From positions 62,001-126,000 of the forward strand of contig NZ_LTDM01000011.1 of assembly GCF_001940565.1 (NCBI RefSeq): a stretch of DNA of 64,000 bases, given 5' to 3'. Both the position numbers and the translations under genes were made by a program. The notes beneath the pieces are model-generated. The model was not told where the DNA came from and ran no database searches. It saw only the letters and a program-made list of their open reading frames with translations. This document shows positions 59,245-64,000 of this stretch, in pieces (within the stretch, counting starts at the first letter, position 1; every line of letters begins with the position of its first letter). The DNA comes from Tissierella creatinophila DSM 6911 (GTDB taxonomy: Bacteria; Bacillota; Clostridia; Tissierellales; Tissierellaceae).

Positions 59245-59877
59245 TTATCCTACAAATATCTTTTTTGATAAGTTTTTTTCTATATCTATGATTACTCCAT
59301 TTTTCTCTATTTTAATTGTTTCATGTGAGTCTTTTTCCAATATCTTTACATTGTCACCTATTTTTAAATCCATGGCTTTTACATATTTTAAAATCTCTTT
59401 TTCATCCACTATCCTTTTTATATAAGCAGTTTCACCTAATTTTACACTATCTAAAGAAGTAGTATTAAAGATATAACTATCATCTTCTAGAGGTGTACCA
59501 TGAGGACAAACTTTAGGATAATCTAAGTATTTTTCTAGTAGTTCTTCTAATTTAGGACTTGTTATATGTTCTAAAACTTCTGCCTCTTCATGTACATCTT
59601 CCCAACTATAACCAAGTTTTTCAACTAAAAACACTTCCCAAAGAAGATGTCTCTTTTTTATTCGTAGTGCTTCCTTTGCACCTTTTTCTGTAAGTTTTAC
59701 ACCTTTATAGAGTTTGTACTCTACATATCCTTCTTCTACTAGTTTTTTTATCATTTCGGATACTGATGGAGGTGATATATTTAAAGACTTTGCTATACTT
59801 TTAGTTCCAATTCTATTTTTTTCACCTCCAAGTTCATATATAGCCTTTATATAGTCTTCTCTATTTCCTGTCATCAC
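59245..59877 (-). CDS. DtxR/MntR-family metal-dependent repressor with FeoA-like tail
   Basis: A 210-residue regulator. The winged helix spans 1-70 (NREDYIKAIYELG; ISPPSVSEMIKKLVEEGYV). The metal-binding dimer domain (75-140) has HLLWEVFLVEKLGYSWEDVHEEAEVLEH. A C-terminal FeoA/SH3-like domain (145-210) follows. It controls manganese or iron uptake. The gene is first in the importer operon, and the box at 59893-59906 overlaps its own promoter, so it should repress the whole set when metal is plentiful. Confidence 0.93.
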   Translation of the reverse strand: MMTGNREDYIKAIYELGGEKNRIGTKSIAKSLNISPPSVSEMIKKLVEEGYVEYKLYKGVKLTEKGAKEALRIKKRHLLWEVFLVEKLGYSWEDVHEEAEVLEHITSPKLEELLEKYLDYPKVCPHGTPLEDDSYIFNTTSLDSVKLGETAYIKRIVDEKEILKYVKAMDLKIGDNVKILEKDSHETIKIEKNGVIIDIEKNLSKKIFVG

Positions 59878-59892
59878 TACCCCTCCTAAATG

Positions 59893-59906
59893 TTAGGCAT
59901 ACCTAA
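59893..59906 (-). promoter_or_regulatory. DtxR/MntR-type operator
   Basis: A 14-bp dyad TTAGGCATACCTAA, one central base pair short of perfect, matching the TTAGG...CCTAA ends of the DtxR/IdeR box. It lies between a -10-like TATACT and the repressor's ribosome site. Confidence 0.82.
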
Positions 59907-59960
59907 TCATAGTATATGATACCCTGTTTAAAAAGTTTAAACATATTTTTAAATTGAAAA

Positions 59961-60002
59961 TTGATGTAGGATAGCTCTTTTAAAAGAACTATCCTACATC
60001 AA
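59961..60002 (-). terminator. Terminator of the EcsC gene
   Basis: A 21-bp stem with one mismatch pair, centred at 59981/59982 (ttgatgtaggatag...ctatcctacatcaa). The EcsC stop codon lies inside it. Confidence 0.85.
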
Positions 60003-60710
60003 TCTCATTCTATAAGCGTTCATAGCAGTCTCACCTAGTTTATTTAATAGTTTGGAGTTTGTGTACCCTCCAACCACCGCCCCAACTCCGGGGAGCATTT
60101 GTAATAGTTTTGCTAGGTCTAGGTAATCTCTATATTCTTGCTGAAATTCTCTCCACTCTTCTACATTTAAATCTTCTGGCAAATTCTTGGAATACTCTTC
60201 CCAATTTTCCATATTAGAAAATACTCTGTTTCCCTTTTCTTGACTTGAAAAAGCCAATTGAAATATATTTAGAATATAAAGTCTCTCTCTATAATCTGTG
60301 ATATCAAAACCGTAGATAGTCGCAATATCATATAAAAACTTGATCTTGATAGTTAAAAGTAGTGGAAAGTCAGCTAAAGCCATCAAAATACCTCCTGCAC
60401 CAGTTCCAATACCCTCTATCATCGCAGTATTTCTATAAAACTTTAATTTTTCTCTTACTAACTTTTCTCTTTTTTCTAAACTCATAGGGGGATATGATTT
60501 TTTAGTTATATATTTAGATCCTGTGAGTACAATTTTGACCATATTTTTTATAGCGAGTGTTACTATTTCATGATACTTTTCAGGTAAAATACTATTTAAT
60601 TTCTTTTGTACACCTTTTGAAGCTCTATTTATAATTGATGGAGATTTTCTCATCCTATTTTTCCATCGCTCCAATTCTCTTAATGCATATCTATCATATT
60701 TATCTATCAT
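59994..60710 (-). CDS. EcsC-family protein
   Basis: A 238-residue protein of the EcsC family. Two hydrophobic helices around residues 95-125 (EGIGTGAGGILMALADFPLLLTIKIKFLYDIA, split by turns) and a glycine-rich end (LPGVGAVVGGYTNSKLLNKLG) are family features. EcsC is linked by name to the EcsAB transporter of Bacillus, but its activity is unknown. The ATG at 60710 follows GAGGTG; the frame opens at 60737. Single gene, divergent from the GDPD transcript. Confidence 0.86.
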   Translation of the reverse strand: MIDKYDRYALRELERWKNRMRKSPSIINRASKGVQKKLNSILPEKYHEIVTLAIKNMVKIVLTGSKYITKKSYPPMSLEKREKLVREKLKFYRNTAMIEGIGTGAGGILMALADFPLLLTIKIKFLYDIATIYGFDITDYRERLYILNIFQLAFSSQEKGNRVFSNMENWEEYSKNLPEDLNVEEWREFQQEYRDYLDLAKLLQMLPGVGAVVGGYTNSKLLNKLGETAMNAYRMRLM

Positions 60711-60797
60711 ATTCACCTCTTCTTTTATATTTACCATTTTAAAAATATATATTATATTTTATCATATATCCAAAATATATCCTATACTAACTCTTCA

Positions 60798-60826
60798 TTG
60801 TATCCAAATTATAAGAATGATATAAT
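60798..60826 (+). promoter_or_regulatory. Promoter of the GDPD leader
   Basis: TTGTAT (60798-60803), 17-base spacer, TATAAT (60821-60826). Transcription would begin about 60832, just before the structured leader. Confidence 0.8.
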
Positions 60827-60984
60827 ATAGAAAACTTGCATCAGATGCTTTTCTGATGCAAAGTTGCACTTACCCAGGAGCTATGAAATTACATATTCTA
60901 GACTGAAAGGATAGAATATTGTAATTTCAAGCTATCGGGCATAGAAAACTTGCATCTTGACAATTAATTTAAAAGGAGATAGAT
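60827..60984 (+). ncRNA. Unassigned structured leader RNA upstream of GDPD
   Basis: Untranslated leader with a 10-bp hairpin (60836-60845 with 60852-60861), then a long stem: 60885-60892 with 60921-60928 and 60893-60900 with 60912-60919. Short supports lie below it (agct 60879-60882 with 60930-60933; ccc 60873-60875 with ggg 60937-60939). A 16-base sequence (atagaaaacttgcatc) occurs at 60827-60842 and again at 60941-60956, so gatgcaaag (60855-60863) could pair with either copy. It is followed by AAAAGGAGA and the ATG. I do not recognise a known riboswitch class. Confidence 0.5.
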
Positions 60985-61794
60985 ATGTATATAATAATTT
61001 TTTTAGTTTTATTGGTCTTTTTTTATCTTTTAAGTATAAAACCTAATAAAAAAAGAAATGTTGATGTATTTTTAAATCACCTCTATTCTCATAGAGGAGT
61101 TCATGATAATATGGATAGAAATCCTGAAAACTCGCTTTTATCATTTAGGATGGCGGTAGACAAAGAGTATGGAATAGAACTTGATGTTCAAGTTACAAAG
61201 GACAATATCCCAGTAGTATTTCATGATAGAACGCTTTCTAGAGTCTGTTATTTAAAAAATTGTGTAAATGATTTTATACTTCAAGAATTAAAAAATTTAA
61301 GGCTTTTTAAAACAGAAGAATCCATTCCAACACTTAAAGAAGTACTAGATGTAGTAGATGGAAAAGTGCCTTTGATAGTTGAAATAAAAAATGAATCTAC
61401 CGATATAAGTGAGCTTAAATATATAGCAGAAGTTCTAGATAATTATAAGGGAATTTATTCTATAGAATCTTTTAATCCTTTAGTTCTTATGTGGTATAAA
61501 AAAAATAGACCCCATGTGATTCGAGGTCAACTATCTTCTTGTTTTAAAAAGAAGGATCATTCATTTGCCAGAAGAGCTAGAGATTTTCTTCTAGAAAATC
61601 TTATGACTAACTTTTTAGCAAAGCCTGATTTTATAGCTTTTAACTATAAGCATAAAGATATGTTTAGTTATAAATTATGTAAAAGACTTTATGACCCTTT
61701 AACTGTAGCTTATACTATTAAGAGTCAAAGACAACTAGATTTAAATAAAAACGACTTTCATCTATTTATATTTGATAGTTTTATACCAAAATAA
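60985..61794 (+). CDS. Glycerophosphodiester phosphodiesterase
   Basis: A 269-residue enzyme that splits glycerophosphodiesters (lipid head groups) to glycerol-3-phosphate and an alcohol. One amino-terminal span (about 2-18) anchors it to the membrane. The catalytic and metal motif is SHRGVHDNMDRNPENSLLSF (HR at residues 36-37, EN at 48-49), then GIELDVQVTKDNIPVVFHD. The closing lysine-glutamate strand is PLIVEIKNES. Read from a promoter 150 bases upstream through an unassigned structured leader. Confidence 0.93.
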   Translation: MYIIIFLVLLVFFYLLSIKPNKKRNVDVFLNHLYSHRGVHDNMDRNPENSLLSFRMAVDKEYGIELDVQVTKDNIPVVFHDRTLSRVCYLKNCVNDFILQELKNLRLFKTEESIPTLKEVLDVVDGKVPLIVEIKNESTDISELKYIAEVLDNYKGIYSIESFNPLVLMWYKKNRPHVIRGQLSSCFKKKDHSFARRARDFLLENLMTNFLAKPDFIAFNYKHKDMFSYKLCKRLYDPLTVAYTIKSQRQLDLNKNDFHLFIFDSFIPK

Positions 61795-61825
61795 GCATGC
61801 TAAGTTTTCTTAGCACCTTATTTTA
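61789..61825. terminator. Terminator shared by GDPD and the YerC-like gene
   Basis: Two stacked stems (aaaataag/cttatttt and tgctaag/cttagca) around loop tttt, with a small internal mismatch; it lies between convergent genes. Confidence 0.82.
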
Positions 61826-62117
61826 TAATACCAAGTCTTTCAAATACAAGTTTATATCCATCTACTCCATAGGTTAAAGATCTATTTACTCTACTTATGG
61901 TGGCTGTACTTGCGCCTGTAAGAGCTTCTATTTCTGTATATGTCTTTTTACTCTTTAGAAGTTTTGCAACTTCAAATCTTTGAGATATTGCCTGAATCTC
62001 TTTTATAGTACATATATCTTCTAAAAACTTATAACACTCCTCCACAGTTTCTATAGTAAGAACTGCCTCACAAAGTCCATCTATTTGAGAATTTTTTACT
62101 CTGGGTGTATAATCCAT
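61818..62117 (-). CDS. YerC/YecD-type TrpR-like DNA-binding protein
   Basis: A 99-residue protein of the YerC/TrpR superfamily. The helix-turn-helix TYTEIEALTGASTATISRVNRSL lies near residues 60-82. The acidic amino half (GLCEAVLTIETVEECYKFLEDICT) forms the dimer interface. Function is unknown in Firmicutes. The ATG at 62117 follows AAGGATG; the frame extends to a GTG nine bases further. Convergent with GDPD and downstream of the fhs terminator. Confidence 0.88.
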   Translation of the reverse strand: MDYTPRVKNSQIDGLCEAVLTIETVEECYKFLEDICTIKEIQAISQRFEVAKLLKSKKTYTEIEALTGASTATISRVNRSLTYGVDGYKLVFERLGIIK

Positions 62118-62170
62118 TCTTTTCACATCCTTTAATCTGTTAATAGTTTATCATTTCTGTATAAGATTAG

Positions 62171-62199
62171 AAAAAGTTGGGCTTTAGGCCCAACTTTTT
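62171..62199 (-). terminator. Terminator of fhs
   Basis: A 7-bp GC-rich stem (gttgggc/gcccaac) with a 5-base loop flanked by A5 and T6, immediately after the fhs stop on the minus strand. Confidence 0.93.
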
Positions 62200-62201
62200 T
62201 A

Positions 62202-63872
62202 TTAAAACAATCCTACTATTTCTCCACTTGGTAATATATCCATATTGTTAGCTGCTGGAACTTTAGGAAGTCCAGGCATTGTCATTATTTCACCTGTAAG
62301 TGCCACTAAGAATCCTGCACCTTTAGCTACTCTGATATCCCTTACTGTTATTCTAAATCCAGTTGGTCTACCTAGCAAAGTAGGATCATCTGAAAGTGAA
62401 TATTGAGTTTTCGCCATGCAAATTGGCATTTTATCAAGACCTAATTTTTCTATATTAGCAATTTCCTTCGCACACTTCTTAGTAAAGTCTACTCCTTCAG
62501 CTCCATAGATTTCTTTAGCTATTGTTTCAATTTTCTCTTTTATGGTTGATTCTACTTCGTAAAGTGGTTTGAAGTTTGATTTTTGGTTTTCGCATACTTC
62601 AACTACAGCTTTTGCCATTTCTACTCCGCCATCTCCACCATTTGCCCATACATCTGAAAGTACAGCTTTTGCGCCTAGTCTTTCACAATTTTCTAATACA
62701 AATTTTACTTCAGCTTCTGTATCAGTTGGGAATTTGTTTAGAGCTACTACTGCTGGAACACCAAACTTCTTAATATTTTCAATATGTTTTTCAAGGTTAC
62801 CAAATCCCTTAGCTAATGCATCTAAGTTTTCATTTCCTAGTTCATCTTTCTTGACTCCACCATTGTATTTTAAAGCTCTAACTGTTGCTACTATAACAGT
62901 TGCATCTGGCTTTAAATTTCCAAATCGAGATGCTATATTAAAGAATTTCTCAGCACCAAGGTCTGCACCAAATCCTGCTTCAGTTACAGTGTAGTCTGCA
63001 AGTTTAAGTCCCATTTGAGTTGCAATTAATGAGTTACAACCATGGGCTATATTTGCAAATGGTCCACCGTGAATTAATGCTGGTGTATTTTCAAGAGTTT
63101 GTACAAGGTTTGGTGCCATAGCATCTTTCATTATAAGTGCTACTGCTCCTTCTGCCTTTAAATCTCTTGCAGTTACAGGTTCCCCAGCAAATGTGTATGC
63201 AACTATAATGTCCCCTACTCTTCTCTTAAGATCTTCAAGATCATGAGCTAAACAAAAAATTGCCATTATTTCAGAAGCTACAGTTATATCAAAACCATCT
63301 TCTCTTGGAACTCCATTTGGCTTTCCACCAAGTCCTACAACTATATTTCTAAGAGCTCTATCGTTCATATCTAATACTCTTTTCCAAACTACTCTTCTTG
63401 AATCTATTCCAAGAACATTTCCTTGATGCATATGATTATCTAATAATGCAGATATAAGGTTATGAGATGCAGTTATAGCATGAAAGTCGCCTGTAAAGTG
63501 AAGATTTATATCTTCCATTGGTACTACTTGTGCATATCCTCCCCCAGCTGCTCCACCTTTCATACCAAAACTTGGTCCAAGAGATGGCTCTCTTAAAGTT
63601 GTGATTGCTTTTTTTCCTATCTTGTTAAGTCCCATTGAAAGACCTATATTTGTTGTTGTTTTACCTTCACCTGCTGGCGTAGGGTTTATTGCGGTTACTA
63701 GTATTAGTTTTCCATCTTTTTTATCTTTATATTTATCAAATAAATCTAATGATACCTTTGCTTTATATTTACCATAATGTGATAAATAATCTTCTTCTAT
63801 TCCTATCTTTTGGGCTACTTCATTGATATGAATCATTTTGGCTTCTTGACCTATTTGAACATCTGTTTTCAA
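62202..63872 (-). CDS. fhs: Formate-tetrahydrofolate ligase
   Basis: A 556-residue homotetrameric enzyme that activates formate with ATP to 10-formyl-tetrahydrofolate. The P-loop [12 protein letters not shown] is near residue 65, [20 protein letters not shown] follows at about 94, and the C-terminal [15 protein letters not shown] is typical. It feeds the same one-carbon pool that metF draws on. A TATACT-like -10 is visible upstream at 63939-63944. Acetogenic or amino-acid-fermenting anaerobes use it in the reductive or glycine pathways; other Wood-Ljungdahl genes are not in this window. AGGAGC before the ATG. Confidence 0.97.
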   Translation of the reverse strand: MKTDVQIGQEAKMIHINEVAQKIGIEEDYLSHYGKYKAKVSLDLFDKYKDKKDGKLILVTAINPTPAGEGKTTTNIGLSMGLNKIGKKAITTLREPSLGPSFGMKGGAAGGGYAQVVPMEDINLHFTGDFHAITASHNLISALLDNHMHQGNVLGIDSRRVVWKRVLDMNDRALRNIVVGLGGKPNGVPREDGFDITVASEIMAIFCLAHDLEDLKRRVGDIIVAYTFAGEPVTARDLKAEGAVALIMKDAMAPNLVQTLENTPALIHGGPFANIAHGCNSLIATQMGLKLADYTVTEAGFGADLGAEKFFNIASRFGNLKPDATVIVATVRALKYNGGVKKDELGNENLDALAKGFGNLEKHIENIKKFGVPAVVALNKFPTDTEAEVKFVLENCERLGAKAVLSDVWANGGDGGVEMAKAVVEVCENQKSNFKPLYEVESTIKEKIETIAKEIYGAEGVDFTKKCAKEIANIEKLGLDKMPICMAKTQYSLSDDPTLLGRPTGFRITVRDIRVAKGAGFLVALTGEIMTMPGLPKVPAANNMDILPSGEIVGLF

Positions 63873-64000
63873 TTGAGCTCCTCCTTAAAATTTAAGAATA
63901 TTTATTAATGCTTTTTATAAAAATTCATACTCTTTACTAGTATACCATAAAGCAGTAAAATAATAAAATGATTTCCTGAATTTTTTTAATATTTCGCTAT

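Noticed and set aside
60827-60956. Small transposable element bounded by the 16-base direct repeats
   Set aside because: The repeats are part of the promoter-proximal leader, longer than a usual target duplication, and one can pair with the internal sequence; no terminal inverted repeats were found.
60957-60982. Second promoter (TTGACA, 17 bases, TAGATA) for GDPD
   Set aside because: The -10 would overlap the ribosome site and start codon, so the message could not be translated normally.
1-64000. CRISPR array, insertion sequence or rRNA
   Set aside because: Reading both strands showed no regularly spaced repeats, no transposase-like product and no rRNA sequence.

Overview
The window is low-GC DNA (my estimate is about 30% GC). 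It reads as a chromosomal segment of an anaerobic, spore-forming Clostridia or Tissierellia-type Firmicute. The signs are an alpha/beta-type small acid-soluble spore protein, a GerMN-domain protein, a possible Cse60-like peptide, gatCAB in place of direct Gln/Asn charging, a sigma-54-controlled cysteine desulfidase, formate-tetrahydrofolate ligase, a YedE-type selenium transporter module, T-box and preQ1 leaders, and strong AGGAGG ribosome sites. Most genes lie on the minus strand. I see no insertion sequence, CRISPR array, rRNA or convincing prophage.

Layout, left to right. 1-1.2 kb: 3' part-missing proC and two small genes (holin-like and Cse60-like). 1.3-5.8 kb: cysteine catabolism, with a symporter, L-cysteine desulfidase and sigma-54 activator sharing a textbook -24/-12 promoter. 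6.0-6.5 kb: small protein and tRNA-Arg. 6.5-19.1 kb: a peptide-utilisation locus made of AroM-family, PucR-type regulator, two tandem amidohydrolases (one stripped of its metal ligands), an M20 deacylase/peptidase, a complete dipeptide/oligopeptide ABC importer and DUF1177. 19.2-25.1 kb: ATP-grasp ligase, four tRNAs behind a consensus promoter, DUF3006 plus ComEC-like hydrolase, rdgB, rph, GerMN and a UPF0316 membrane protein. 25.2-37.2 kb: gatB-gatA, metH, MetH reactivation protein, metF behind a T-box, then gatC-ligA-pcrA. The methionine cassette therefore sits inside the usual gatCAB order. 37.3-40.5 kb: queF-queT behind a preQ1-I riboswitch, then lipA and lplA. 40.7-44.7 kb: spore protein, small membrane proteins, FAD oxidoreductase, cyclase-family hydrolase and nitroreductase.

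44.8-46.5 kb: bioY with a BirA operator, convergent with birA. 46.5-47.9 kb: NAD(P)-binding oxidoreductase with a MarR regulator and its palindromic operator. 47.9-49.6 kb: DUF3343, TusA-like and YedE selenium module. 49.7-52.0 kb: GntR/YtrA-type regulator with ABC ATPase and permease. 52.2-54.6 kb: unknown 73-residue protein and a MecA-type penicillin-binding lipoprotein. 54.7-59.9 kb: metal ABC importer whose two permeases carry winged-helix-like tails, an acetyltransferase and a DtxR-family repressor with operator. 60-62.1 kb: EcsC protein, an unassigned structured leader ahead of a glycerophosphodiester phosphodiesterase, and a YerC/TrpR-like protein. 62.2-63.9 kb: fhs.

The most novel candidates are the DUF1177-Opp-M20-amidohydrolase-AroM locus with its catalytically stripped amidohydrolase paralogue, the unassigned RNA leader at 60.8 kb, and the winged-helix tails on the metal permeases. 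All functional calls are from motif reading; no database search was run.
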